NCBI GenBank assembly: GCA_013368325.1
Contig: JAACJK010000060.1
Span: forward strand, 186,001 to 250,000
DNA: 64,000 nt
Source of the DNA: Ephemerocybe angulata
Taxonomy: Eukaryota > Basidiomycota > Agaricomycetes > Agaricales > Psathyrellaceae
Direction of reading: 5' to 3'
In this document: positions 31,759 to 42,757 of the stretch, piece by piece
How the letters are laid out: every line of letters begins with the position of its first letter
Position numbering within the stretch: position 1 is the first letter of the stretch
Notes under the pieces: model-generated
What the model saw: the letters and a program-made list of their open reading frames with translations, nothing else
The model's database searches: none
What the model was told of the DNA's origin: nothing
Position numbers and translations under genes: made by a program

Positions 31759-33663
31759 AGATGCTCCCCCAACGTGACGCGTGGGGGTGTAAATCTGCGT
31801 AACTTGATGCCGGGGCTAAGGGATGTGGCACGGTCGAAGTCGAAACGAGACAAAGCGTCCGCGATCTGGTTGTTGATGCCGGGTACAAAAAGTACTTTGA
31901 ATCCAGAACAAGACTCCAACACGATGTCGCAGGCAGCCATTAGAATAGGGTTGATGCGTGGGGAAGCTGCGAGAGAATTGAAGATGTCGACGGTGTTAGA
32001 ATTGTCGGTGAAAATCGTTGCTCGCCTCGGCATACCAAGCTCGACATCCATATAATGAAGAGCAGATAGCACACAAAGACTTTCATGGAAGAAGATGAAT
32101 TCTTCTCCCTGGGTATCAATAGTATCGGCATACAGACCAAGGTTGAGACTCTTGATCCAGAATCCCATGCCCTGGAGGGAGGCATCACAGAACACAGTGA
32201 TGTCAGCTTCGTCGTGAGGGTCCCAGTGTGCGCATTTCAACAGGTGTACCCCAGACGAAGCAACAATGTGGTTCCGAGCCCAAGTCAAGTCGGACCGCAC
32301 GGCGTTATTGGGACAAATCTTCCCCTTGGGGTTAGATTTACCCCGCATCTTCATATAGACGTTGGCCAAGCAAGGACGGAGCAACGGATAGACATTGAAG
32401 GACCAATTTAACCAACCGGCCAGCTGTTGCCATCGACGCAAGGCGGCACCTTTCCGGGCGAATTGCCCAGAGTCGTCGCACCATAAATCCAATTCCTGCA
32501 ACAGGTCATCTCGGGCCTCCAAGGGAAGGTTTAAAGTCATGGACTCGGTGTCAACGGAGATTCCGATAATGGTTAACGGATTCCCAAAAACCTGCTTGGA
32601 TTCCTTGTGGGGAACACCGAAGCGATCCCAAACGCGCAAGAGTTTGGCCTGTGGTCCAGGCATGAGTTTTTGGTACGGCTCATACCATTCCATGTCGTCA
32701 GCACGCACCACCCCGAAGTGATCATCGGAATATTCGGAGACATCAGGAATAGCATAGACGTACACAGCGATCCAGTTCATCAGAGCCATGAAGGCGATAA
32801 ACAGGATCTGGGACGCCGTTCCGCCAAAGACGTTACAACGGTTAATGTAGTTGACGCCGTCGACGGCTTCAACCTGCTTTATCTGCCAGTAGGGATGCAT
32901 GGCGATCAGCCGATATGCCCCCTGGACGTCAGATTTCCAGAGGATGAGTTTGACTCCGGGGAACTGGCGTTGGAAATGTACGAGGATAGGACCAAAAACA
33001 CGCATGCCGTCAAGGGGAGCCTTTCCCATGGCATCCTTGTCAACAAGCAGGTTCAAGGCATGTGGACCATAGCTATGGTTGACGACTTGCCTCCACGCCG
33101 TACCGTTGTCCTTTGGGACGGCGAAGTTCGGCATTCGCACCATGCCCTCTAATAGCACAAGAAAACCGCTGGAATATCTTCTCTGTTCCAATTCGGTGTC
33201 CCGCTGGTCACGAAGAAATTGACGTTGTTCTTCATTGTCCATTTCCGGTTGCGGTGCCTCGTAGATTAATGGGTATCCATCCGGAATGGAGGCGAACGGC
33301 CAAAAGCCATCGCGAAGGGACCTAACGACGGAATGACAAAAAACCTGATTGGGATGAGAGTCGAGGGCAAGTTCGAAAGCATCTATATCGATTGGAGTGA
33401 TGATCTGAAAGAGGTCTGGGTTTTCGGCGATGGTTCTCGAAACTGCTGGATCGGAAAGGACTTCAATTGGCGGAGAAGGGAGTGGGGGAGCTATAGAGGT
33501 CCATTCCACAGCTCGCATGGGTTCTGCCAAGCCCCAATCGTTATACCTCATATACCTCGGTACGAAGTTACGACGCCTTCCCTCCTCCTCCTTTACATGA
33601 GGACTGTCCATGTCCTCCATTTCCGCATCCATTACACACATGCCTAAATCGGCATTTACCATC
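31755..33663 (-). CDS. Reverse transcriptase-RNase H of the YR retrotransposon
   Basis: The frame is open from far upstream, but I place the start at ATG 33663 because RT homology begins soon after (MPNFAVPKDNGTAWRQVVNH). RT blocks include WKSDVQGAYRLIAMHP and the active site EYSDDHFGV. RNase H shows VFCDASLQGMGFW, LSALHYMDVEL, IFTDNSNTVD and PGINNQIADALSRFDF. There is no protease and no integrase, as expected for DIRS/Ngaro-type elements. It overlaps the end of gag in a +1-related frame and ends in the ATGA overlap with the recombinase. Confidence 0.88.
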
Positions 33664-34968
33664 CGCCCGTTCACATCCACCTTTGTCGTTATACCGGTCG
33701 CATATTCCAGCTGCTCTTCCCCCTCCTGATCCTCCACCACCGTAGTTTCCGCCTTTTCCTTTCTTCGTCGACTCTCGGCGCTGAGACTCGATGCCGTCGA
33801 ACGAGAGGAAGGCGTCAAAGAGGTGGTCGTAATGATGGGAGTCAGTGAGACGCATTGCGGTTCCACCTTTGACGTACTTGCGCACGGCGTCGTCGTAGTC
33901 GATGATTCGACTGGCTGATTGTGGGAGTCGTGCGGCAAAGAGGCGACGTATGCGGCTTCCATATTCACGCAACTCTTGTCGGCAATGTTCGAAGATGAAT
34001 TCATAAGCTTCCGATGCGGCGTCCCACGCAGACGCCCATTGCCCTGCATCCGTGACTCGGGTAGCTCCTTTAGGCGCTGGAAGGATGAGCTCTTTATCTC
34101 CCAAGCGCCCATGACTCGGTTCAGGAGCTTCGCGGAAGTGCAAGTGCCCAAGCACCGTGTTGAGGTTGACCGTGTGTCCCTCGATGATTTTCCTCCATTC
34201 CGATTCAGGGAACCCAAGTGGTGCTGAGGGAGAGAGTTCGATGTCGGATAAGGTGAAGGATATGTCGAGCTTGAAGAGGCGAAGGAGCTCCTGGTTTCGG
34301 AGGCAGGAAGAGTCGGTGATGTTTGAGGAGAATTCATCGTCCCTCGTGGCCCACGGCAACTGTTCCCGGCGGATCCGAACACGTTTGCCTCCGCTGATTG
34401 CGGGGTCAACGTCCCCGTTTGGACTTGACCATCTGTTCCTTTCCTCAGAACCTCCTTTGGTTCCATCTCGATTCGAGTGAGGAGATCGGGAACAGGAATT
34501 TCGTTGTCCCGGTCGATAGAGCAACGCAGGGTCGATAGAGCAACGCAGATTGGATTCTCTTTCCCTCGCGCGCTGCCTCTTTTTCGATTCTCTCCGTTTC
34601 TTCGACCTGGTCCACGAAGTTGTCAAAGCCGCGCTTTCGTTCACCTCGTTCGGTATTGTCGTAGTCTCCATCGAGGTCGAAGATGGAGTAAAGACGCCCG
34701 ACGGCGACGTTAGTGGAGAGATTCCGTCGTCGGACATCCTCGAGCACAGCCTCGGCTTTTTCAACGGTCTGTCTAGCAAAGGATCCGGAGTGGTCTTCCG
34801 ACCCATGGGCGAAGCTGATCGAGCTTTCTGAATCCTCGCGATGAGTGGACCTTGGTCTATGCGGGTCTCGAGAGGACCCTTGAACAAAGGTTGGGTTTTG
34901 TGCTCCGCTTTGTCCTCCATTCGATCCAGACGATCCAGAAGGCTGGTTGGCAGAGTTATGGGTTCCAT
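33568..34968 (-). CDS. Gag-like protein of the YR retrotransposon
   Basis: 466 aa from the ATG at 34968; the frame is open further upstream, without an ATG, into the A1 repeat. A Ser/Arg-rich basic N-terminal half (TRSKKRRESKKRQRARERE) precedes a conserved core (WASAWDAASEAYEFIFEHCR). The C-terminus is Gly-rich with a CCCH-type finger (C-x8-C-x5-C-x3-H) followed by a CCHC-like knuckle (CNGCGNGGHGQSSC). It is probably the nucleic-acid-binding particle protein. Confidence 0.8.
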   Translation of the reverse strand: MEPITLPTSLLDRLDRMEDKAEHKTQPLFKGPLETRIDQGPLIARIQKARSASPMGRKTTPDPLLDRPLKKPRLCSRMSDDGISPLTSPSGVFTPSSTSMETTTIPNEVNESAALTTSWTRSKKRRESKKRQRARERESNLRCSIDPALLYRPGQRNSCSRSPHSNRDGTKGGSEERNRWSSPNGDVDPAISGGKRVRIRREQLPWATRDDEFSSNITDSSCLRNQELLRLFKLDISFTLSDIELSPSAPLGFPESEWRKIIEGHTVNLNTVLGHLHFREAPEPSHGRLGDKELILPAPKGATRVTDAGQWASAWDAASEAYEFIFEHCRQELREYGSRIRRLFAARLPQSASRIIDYDDAVRKYVKGGTAMRLTDSHHYDHLFDAFLSFDGIESQRRESTKKGKGGNYGGGGSGGGRAAGICDRYNDKGGCERADGKCRFRHVCNGCGNGGHGQSSCKGGGGKAS

Positions 34969-35018
34969 GAAACATAGATGTTGAGTTGATTTGATGAACG
35001 AAGTGATGTGATCGTTAA

Positions 35019-35266
35019 AGACGAAAAACTGAGATATCGTGGACGAGGAGCACAACGATGATGGATGTTAAGGAATAAAGACGAGACCGACTGCGCTGAC
35101 CCTCCCCATGAAGGTCTTAGACATTTCCACCGACCAAAGGAATTCAGGTTGGTCAAGTAAGACCCTACCCTATGTCAGCGCCTTCTCGTCATCCCATCAC
35201 AACGTTGTTTGTCCTCGTCGACGCGGGCTCCATTGCCCTTAGGAAAACACACGTCTTTTAACCAGA
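35019..35266 (-). repeat. Split direct repeat A1
   Basis: 248 bp matching A2. It is the 5' terminus of the YR element on the minus strand. Confidence 0.88.
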
Positions 35267-35756
35267 TTTTTCTGCCAGGTACAAGTACCCGAGCTATAAA
35301 TAGCCTCGGAACATAACAGGGTTACATACCGATCGAAGCCGCAAGGAATTGCGGTGTCGACCTATGGACCTCATCCCTGTCATCTCTGTATCAAAATCTA
35401 TCAGAGACGGCGAGGGAGTCGGGTGAGTTGTTGAACCTCATTCACGCCTCAGCGTGAGGCCCTATTCAATCTTGACAGTACAGACCGAGCCTCATTCGCT
35501 GAATATGAATTCCCATTGAAGTGGGTAGGGATGCAAGCTATATAAATGGCCCCTAGGGATGCAAGCTATATAAATGGCCCCTAGCTTTGTCGTTCAAATG
35601 CCATTACACTTATCACCCCACTCCTGTCCGCAGCACACAGCCCAAGCCCTGCGTCTCTCGCACCTCACTTTCGTTCACATGGTGCATGGCCCTCAGCCAG
35701 GACTCCAACTTATAGTGGGACGGTGCTAGGCTCAAGTGCCAATAGGTGATAGGTGA
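35267..35756 (+). other. Intergenic segment with TATA elements and a 28-bp tandem duplication
   Basis: GCTATAAATAGCCTCGG at 35292-35308 resembles the TATA context upstream of the secreted-protein gene at 19122 (TTATATAGCCTCGG). A 28-bp unit starting TAGGGATGCAAGC and containing TATATAAAT is repeated head to tail at 35526-35553 and 35554-35581. No convincing gene follows; only short frames are seen. Confidence 0.45.
35526..35581 (+). repeat. Two tandem 28-bp units, each with a TATA box
   Basis: The units look identical by eye and duplicate a core-promoter-like sequence (CTATATAAATGG). Confidence 0.8.
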
Positions 35757-37052
35757 TATTACCCAGACACAGTCCAATTTCTGAATCTTCACGAGGCTCA
35801 TAGAAGCCCAGACGAAGACCAACGACCTTGCAACGACCAGTTGACCGCGCTGGCCGCAGCTCAAAACCAAGCCCAAGCCCAATCTGCACCTGCACCTGTT
35901 CCAGCCACCACAACCACCCAGGGCGTGTCCGTCAACGTGTCCACAAGCTCCACCATGGCCCGTCCGGAGCCTTTCAAGGGGGGTTCTGCCGATGCCAGAC
36001 GCTTCCTCCAGTACTACACCATGTGGGCCCGATCGAAGGGAACACCCCTCAACGAGCACAACACCACCGCCAACATCATGGAGCCCAACTCCTCTCAGTG
36101 GATCATCCACGCTCTCGCGCTCCTGCAAGGAGAGGCGGCTGTATGGGTGGTTCGCTACCTCCAGGAGATTGAAGCTAATGCCACCACAGGCGCAGCAGTG
36201 GCGTCCGCCGCACAGGCAAACCAAACCATTCCCGCCGTAACCCCCTTCCCCTTCAACGGGGCACAGTGGGAAGAGTTTGTCAAGGCCTTCAAGGCCCGCT
36301 TCATGGCGCACGACGACAACGCCGAAGCTCAGAGGGAGCTCGAGTCCATCACCCAGGGCAACAAGACAGTTGCACAGTACGCCGCTTGCTTTCAAGAGGT
36401 CTCTGGTCGTACCAACTACTCCGACTCGGACCTCGCGCACCACTTCAAGCAAGGCCTCACCAGAGAAGCTCGCACCTGGTTGGCCATGGCCTCCTTCGCC
36501 AAAGCACCCACCACCTTTGAGGACCTCGTCCAACTTGCCATCAGGATTGACTTCCAGATGCGCGACAGCGCAAATGACGGTCCTCGCACCAAAGGCTCCA
36601 CCACCTACTCCCATCCCACTGCCGCTCGCGACCCCTACGCCATGGATGTCAATGCTAGTCGAAGCTCGACAGCTCGCACCCGCGATGACTTCACCAAGCT
36701 CATGCGGGGTCGCTGCTATGGGTGTGGCTCCAAGGCCCACCTGAAGTCGGCGGGAGGACACGAGGCCACCAAGTGTGGATACTGCACCTGCACTGGGCAC
36801 ATTGAGGCTGTCTGCCAGGACAAGTTCCTAGGCAACGAGAAGGGCTAAGGAGCCAGACGCTTCCAGAAGGCAGCTGCCACGACCAGCGATACCTCCTTCA
36901 CCCTCTTCCCAGGCGAGACCCCTGCCCCCAACGTCCCGTCTCCCGCTCCTTTGACGACGCCCGAAGACCCCAGGTTTGCACGGCTGGAGGCTGCCCTCGC
37001 CGAGCAGAACTGCCTCTTTGGGCTCCTCGCCAACGACAAGCCGGGTTTTTGA
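35757..37052 (+). pseudogene. Gag of gypsy copy B, 5' end without ATG, internal TAA
   Basis: The frame is open from 35757 but has no ATG before the conserved capsid region (ARPEPFKGGSADARRFLQYY). Retroviral-Gag-like blocks follow (WIIHALALLQGEAAVWVV, KFKARFMAHDD-like, FKQGLTREARTWLAMASF). A Cys-rich nucleocapsid region lies near 36715-36830 (CYGCGSKAHL, CGYCTCTGHIEAVC). TAA at 36846-36848 interrupts the frame, which otherwise continues to TGA 37050-37052, directly after GGGTTTT. No LTR was found at the left end. Confidence 0.75.
37043..37049 (+). promoter_or_regulatory. Candidate -1 frameshift heptamer of gypsy family B
   Basis: G GGT TTT in gag phase, followed immediately by TGA 37050-37052. 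The protease frame begins at 37049 in the -1 phase. It has the same position and logic as the sites at 3422 and 47696. Confidence 0.6.
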
Positions 37053-40000
37053 AGCAGGTGCCCGTCCGTGCTGCCGCACGCGTACCCATCGCTATGTGTT
37101 CCACCTCCTCCTATGACTCCATCTCATCATGTACTATTAGTTCTATTCATGAAATCGATCCTACTTCGGACCATTTCCGAGTACGAATGACGTTGAGAGG
37201 TCGCAACAGGAGCACTAGCTCAGCAGCCATGATAGATTGTGGGGCTACCGCCCTCTTTCTTGACCACCCCTTTGTCCTGAAACATCACATCACAACCTTC
37301 CCGCTCCATCACCCCATCCTCCTTCGCAACATTGATGGCTCCCCGAATACCGCTGGGGACATCACCCACTTCGTGTGTCTCCACCTCACGATCGGACCCC
37401 ACAACTGCTGGACGGACTTTCTTGTCACCGACCTAGGAGGCGAGAACATCATCCTGGGGCTCCCCTGGCTTCGCCAGGTTAACCCAGAGATTGACTGAAC
37501 AAAGGGTATTGTGCGCATCAACCTCCGAGCCACCATCGAGGACGTTCCTGAGGACCCGAACCTGAGCTACGCTCTGGGGGAACTGTCCAACGGATCTGTC
37601 CTGGAAGAGATCTATGCCTCGAGCGCACCCCCAGACCCCATCGCATCTGTTCCAGAGCTCCTACCCTCACGCCGTCATCCCTGCGCCTCGGTAGAGGAGG
37701 TGCCAGACATCCGTGTTTGGACTTAGGGGAACCCTCTGACGGAGCGATTCTGGAGGAGATCTACGCCTCTTGGCCCGCGCTCCCCAGCTCTCCAACTCCT
37801 GAACCTGCCCCACTGTCGTCGCCCCCTCCTGTGGAAGAGAAGCCCCAAACCCCCTTCTGCCGAATCTATGCTAACCGAACAACTCGACGCCGCTGGCTTC
37901 GAGCTGGCATCATCGAGTGCACGGATGAGGAACTGTGGTGTTCGGCTGGCTTCACCTACTCCCAGAAGATTGCTGAGGATGCGAAGAAAGGTAAACCGGA
38001 GAGAACCCTCGATGAGATCATCCCTGCCCACTACCGAGAACACGCTGCCATCTTTTCTGAACAAGAGTCTACTCGCCTGCCAAGCCACAAGGACTGGGAT
38101 CATGCCATTGAGCTCACGCCTGGTGCCCCAGCTAACATCTACCCCATGTCCCTAGATGAACAAGCCATACTTGATATGTTCCTCCAGGAGAATCTTGCCA
38201 AAGGATACATCCAGCCCTCTAAGTCGCCCATCTCCTCCCCGGTCTTCTTCATCAAGAAGAAGGACGGAACACTCTGCTTCATCCAAGACTATCGCCGTCT
38301 CAACGAGTACACCATCAAGAACCGGTACCCGCTCCCTCTTGTCGCCGACATCATCAGCCATCTTCGAGGTGCCAAATACTTCACCAAGTTTGACGTCCGC
38401 TGGAGATACAACAATGTCTGCATAAAGGAGGGAGATGAATGGAAAGCTGTGTTCGCTACTAGCCGAGGCCTCTTCGAACCCAAAGTCATGTTTTTCGGTC
38501 TAACCAACTCACCTGCCACATTCCAGGACTCATGAACTCGATCTTCTCAGATCTGGTCGCCTCCGGCAAGGTGGCGGTCTACCTCGATGACATCCTCATC
38601 TTCACCATGGACCTGGAAGAACACCGCCACATCACCCACGAAGTCCTCTGTCGCCTGCGACAGCACGACCTCTACCTACGTCCTGAGAAGTGTGAGTTCG
38701 AGAAGGAGGAGATTGAGTATCTGGGCATGGTTATCCGAGAGGGAGAGGTGAGCATGGACCCTGCCAAGGTCCAAGCCGTCCCTGGCTGGCCCGTACCGCA
38801 CAACGTCCGCAAAGTCCGAGGATTCCTGGGCTTTGCCAACTTCTACCGCCGCTTCATCAAGGACTTCTCCATCACATCTCGGACTCTGATGACAACACCC
38901 AGTGCACTGTCCTCTGCCCTGAACACTTCACCAAACTTGCAGCTGCTTCCCAGTTCACCAACCCCCTGGAAGACCGAATTCGTTGTGCGAGTGCACGTGA
39001 ATCTGTGGTCTTGGGAGGGCTAGAGAAGCTGCACAAGTTTGGACCCCAGAAACTCGTCAACGGGTTGACAGAGTGGACAGAGGAGAATGGGTTAGTCAAG
39101 GTATACGTCCCAGCAGATGATGAACTCCGGCGAGAGGTGGTAAAGCAGTGCCACGATGACCCCACTTCAGGCCATCCCAGGAACCATGCAACCCTTGAAC
39201 GGGTTGAGCGGTTGTACTGGTGGCCCACGATGCGCGCTTTTGTGAAGAAGTACGTCGAAGGCTGCAATCTCTGTGCTCGACGCAAGCATGCCCAGCACCC
39301 TCGTGCCCTCACCCAGCCCATGGACGTCCCCGAAGGCCCTTGGGAGGCTGTTGGAGTTGACCTCATCACACAGCTACCACCTGCCCATGGCTTCGATGCA
39401 GTCATAGTCTTCACCGACTTCTTCACCAAGCAGATCCACACACTCCCCTGCTCCTCCACCATCTCGACTGAAGGTGTCGTCGACATCTACTACCGAGAGA
39501 TCTTCCGCCTCCACGGTTTGCCCCTTTGTTTCATTAGCAACCGAGGGCCCCAGTTCGCCTCTAACGTCATGCGCACTCTCCTCCAATGCCTTGGGATTGG
39601 ATCCAACCTCACAACAGCATACCACCCTCAGGCCAATGGCCAGACCGAGCGCGCAAACCAGGAAGTCGAGAAGCACCTTCACTTCTACGTCAGTCGATGA
39701 CAAGACGATTGGGACCAACACCTCCCCATGGCTGAGTTCGTCATCAACTCACGCATTCACTCTGCTCACAATCGCTCCCCCTTCGAGGTCATCTACGGCT
39801 ACTCCCCTCACTTCAACATTCCCATCGGCACTACCACTGGTGTCCGCGGTGTTGATGAACGCATTCAGGACCTCCTAGACACCCGAAAGGATGTTGAAGC
39901 AGCCTTACGAATGGAGAAAGCCCACCAGAAGACGACCTTTGAAGCTGGGAAACGGACAGCTCACATCTTCGCCGTGGACCACTACGTCTGGCTCAGCGCC

Positions 40001-40213
40001 AAGAACATCAACATCAAGGTGCCCACTCGAAAGCTTGGGGACTTCCAGCTCGGCCCTTATAAGGTCATTGAGAAGGTCGGCGACCTTGACTACCATCTCG
40101 CACTCCCTCAGTCTCTATCCCGCCTCCATCCTGTCTTCCACGTCGACAAACTTAGTCCCTGGAAAGGGAACGACACCAACGGCATCCTACCTCCCCCACC
40201 AGAGCCTGTTGAA
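37049..40213 (+). pseudogene. Pol of gypsy copy B: protease, RT, integrase; RNase H deleted
   Basis: Protease (IDCGATALF near 37230; LGLPWLRQVNPEID), then TGA 37496-37498 in place of Trp, a frame change near 37720 within a repeated LEEIYAS segment, RT (YLDDILIFT near 38580) with a frameshift at 38526, and an abrupt jump after FANFYRRFIKDFS (about 38868) that removes RNase H. Integrase resumes near 38900 with an HHCC-like region, but its second catalytic Asp is Asn (FISNRGPQFAS). CGA has become TGA at 39698-39700. The C-terminal module matches copy B-prime, and the copy ends at about 40213 before the chromodomain. Confidence 0.88.
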
Positions 40214-41229
40214 TCCCCCCATGCAGAAGCTGGAGATTTGCGTTGCGGTGGTATGCATCATCCAAGAGAGAGATGAGCATGATTCCATCGAAGACCTCTT
40301 CTCCGTCAAGTGTGCTGGCTTTGAAGTTCCAACCCTCTGGCAGTTGTTCATCGCAATCCAGATGTCGATTGGTGTAGATAGTGGCATTGTTGCTCGATGA
40401 TACCCAGGCCGTGACTGTGTAAGCCTTCCACATCTGAATGAGTGCCGCCTCCGCATATTTATGCTCCGAGATCTGAAGAACACTGCTGCCTTCATCGTAA
40501 TATGTGTGCACTCCTGCCCTTTTGCTGTAGTCGACGTAGTAGGTTGTGCGGCACTCTGATGCAGCTGTTTGGTAAGTAAAAATCAAGCCATCTTAGTTCG
40601 TTAAACACACCTGAACACTCCAAATGGACAGAGTAGACACCAATGGGCCCATGAGCCGACGTGTATAGGATCACCGTGTGTTGTTCTGCAGTTTGCAGCT
40701 TTTGGCCTTTGTCCGTTCTCAAGCAGTGACCATTCTGACACATCATATGCGGTGGCCAAAGAGTGCGATGTGATGCTGTGTATGCATGTTAGACTTTTTC
40801 CTCTATTAATGCAGCAGGAAAAACGTATGGAGCCCATGCTTGGTGCCAAATTCCCCGAAGGCCTCCAAAATTCCATTCTCACTGAACGTGCTGGCATCCA
40901 GTTCCCAAAACTGCCTTCCAGGCCTTCAGCACATGCTTTGAGCTCATCTGACAGGATGCAGCCAGGAACTCGACAATGGCTGGTGGAAGAACCCCAGGTG
41001 CGCTATCGATGTCAGTTTTGGCTGGATAAGTGAGGAGAATCTTGTTTTTCAGGTGGATAGAATAGATGATGAGCTTCATTAGCTCGGGTAGACAGACAGA
41101 TGTATCAATCTTATTTAGATACTTGAGAAACGACTCCATGGCAGTGATAAGGGAGGGATAATGGTTCAAAACGATGGTGTGTGGCAGCCCTGAGCCAGGG
41201 GCGGCAGCCTCCAGACCAAACCCGACCAA
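40214..41229 (-). pseudogene. CxC5-like cysteine-cluster fragment associated with KDZ transposases
   Basis: Minus-strand pieces in more than one frame read KIDTSVCLPELMKLIIYSIH, LPPAIVEFLAASCQMSSKHV, HTVILYTSAHGPIGVYSVHL and CRTTYYVDYSKRAGVHTYYD, then SEHKYAEAALIQMWKA. This order matches the CxC5-type domain found at the N-terminus of one class of KDZ proteins. The domain name is recalled, not searched. The transposase part that should follow is absent because gypsy copy B begins there. Introns or frameshifts separate the pieces. Confidence 0.6.
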
Positions 41230-41274
41230 AAGACCAAAATATGGCGATGCCTAGACACTAGAGGCAGGCATCTT

Positions 41275-41364
41275 TATCCATAAGCTTGGGGCAATTGCCC
41301 TAATGGCCTATCCAAAAGTCCAGGGCAACCCTTTGGCCCTGCAGTTCCCCTTTGATTATGGATA
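41275..41364. mobile_element. 90-bp MITE-like element, left copy
   Basis: Ends TATCCATAA (41275-41283) and TTATGGATA (41356-41364) are perfect inverted repeats. A related 90-bp copy at 60582-60671 lies in the opposite orientation; both contain GCCCTAATGGCCTATCCAAA. TA at both edges is consistent with a TA target duplication. Confidence 0.7.
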
Positions 41365-41370
41365 ATCGCT

Positions 41371-41625
41371 TTGCTTAGTAATGTCCAAAACCGTGGCGGG
41401 CGCTTCCTGCCCTATTGATGGGCTGCGACATGCTTCCTTTGCTTAGTAATGTCCGAAATAGTGGAGGGCACTTCTTGCCCTATTGATGGGCTCAGCCTTC
41501 TGTGTCTGCCCAATTGGGATTATGGGCGCTTCTTGCATTGTTGATAGCCTTCTACTGTCGGTAGATATTCCGGTGGCACTTCTGGGGGGCGCTTCTCGCC
41601 CTATTGATGGCATGGGCACTTTAGA
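41371..41625. repeat. Degenerate tandem repeat
   Basis: The phrase GC(G/A)CTTCTTGCCCTATTGATGG recurs with variation at about 41400, 41467, 41528 and 41590, with GCTTAGTAATGTCC repeated at 41374 and 41438. The unit is roughly 65-70 bp. Confidence 0.6.
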
Positions 41626-42757
41626 CAAATAAAAAAACATCCTGAATTGGTGCGTGCTCTCTTGGGTCTCCCGGTCTGTGGTTTATACCTACGTTGATTG
41701 TGCGGTGCACGTCCGAGCTTGTCCACGCTCTCAAATTCCAAAGGATTCTGATTTGAGCACAGGCGGCGACCATTTCTATACCATCGGCAATTGATGGGGA
41801 CAAATATAGCTCCAAAAAAACAAACATACAGTAAGTACAAGCAAACAGACTAAGTATTGCATTCAATGATATCCGAATCCTTTTGGAGCCTTAGAATAAA
41901 GCCTCCGTGGGTGGACCGCGCTTTGTCGAGTAGAGCATTCCAGAGGGAGAATTGTCGCCACGCATACGAGACCTTCCCACGGTTGATCATCTTGCGCTGT
42001 TCAATTTCCCACTTCTGGAAAGCAGGAAGCGCTGGGTCTGTCACAGCGTTTATCGACTTGTCGAATTTACCAGCTCTCTTCTTCCACCTGTTTGCGTCCC
42101 AAGCGAAGAACCGCTCCACCCTCTTCATCTCCTCAGCAAGAAGGAGACATTCTTCTTGCCACCGCTGAGCGCGCGCTCGAGCACGACAGAACTCGATTTG
42201 AAGCGCTGGCATGGCAAGAATAAGCAACGTAATAGAAGGTGAACAGAATGATTTAAAAGATGCTGGACTCACCGGTGTTAGCAACTTCGGAGGTGTCATG
42301 CCCTGTCCCGGCCACCGTCCATATCCACGTCAGAGTCTTATCACCCTCCCCAAGCCCCAGCTTCTCCATAGATGTGACTGCCGCAACATCCTCTGGCTTC
42401 AGTTCAAGGAGTATGTTCTCCCAGTTTGCCTCGTCTTTGAGCTCTGTGAGGTCCCCGGATTTCAATTTCCCCCAAAGTCGTGTCAGGCGAATACGGATCT
42501 TCTTGTACTTCTCAACTTCGATGCTGATCCGGTCAGCGATGTCTTGGGTCAAGGTGTTGCTACGTGTGTTTGCCGCTGTGCCGGATGTGTAAGCCTTCTT
42601 CGAATTCAACATGTGGGCTTGGTATAGCAGTAACCCACGTAGGCTCTTCAATGCTGATTCGGCCTGCGCGATCCGGAATTGAAATTCATACCGGCTAAGT
42701 CGCAAATTGTAGCAGTCCATCGTCTCAAGACTGTCGGAGGGGAGGTAAAGGGAAATG

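Larger units (their letters stand above)
29841..35266 (-). mobile_element. Complete tyrosine-recombinase retrotransposon (PAT/Ngaro-like split direct repeats)
   Basis: In the minus direction the order is A1 (35266-35019), gag, RT-RNase H, tyrosine recombinase, B1 (30364-30240), A2 (30239-29992), B2 (29967-29841). The A copies are 248 bp and look identical by eye; the B copies differ by a 2-3 nt indel. This A1..B1-A2-B2 arrangement is the split direct repeat structure of PAT/Ngaro-group YR elements, which integrate by a recombinase without an integrase and usually make no target duplication. All three long frames are open. A 318-bp MITE has inserted at the very end of the recombinase gene. Confidence 0.88.

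Noticed and set aside
33664..34466. The upstream extension of the YR-element RT frame to ATG 34466
   Set aside because: It overlaps the gag gene in another phase and has Ser/Thr/Pro-rich shadow composition. RT homology starts only after 33663.
35613..36800. A 395-codon minus-strand frame antisense to gypsy gag
   Set aside because: It is the complement of the GC-rich gag of copy B and has a Val/Gly/Leu composition typical of antisense shadows.
41371..41625. Considered as a CRISPR-like array
   Set aside because: The repeats are degenerate and unevenly spaced, and the genome is eukaryotic. It is an ordinary decayed tandem repeat.
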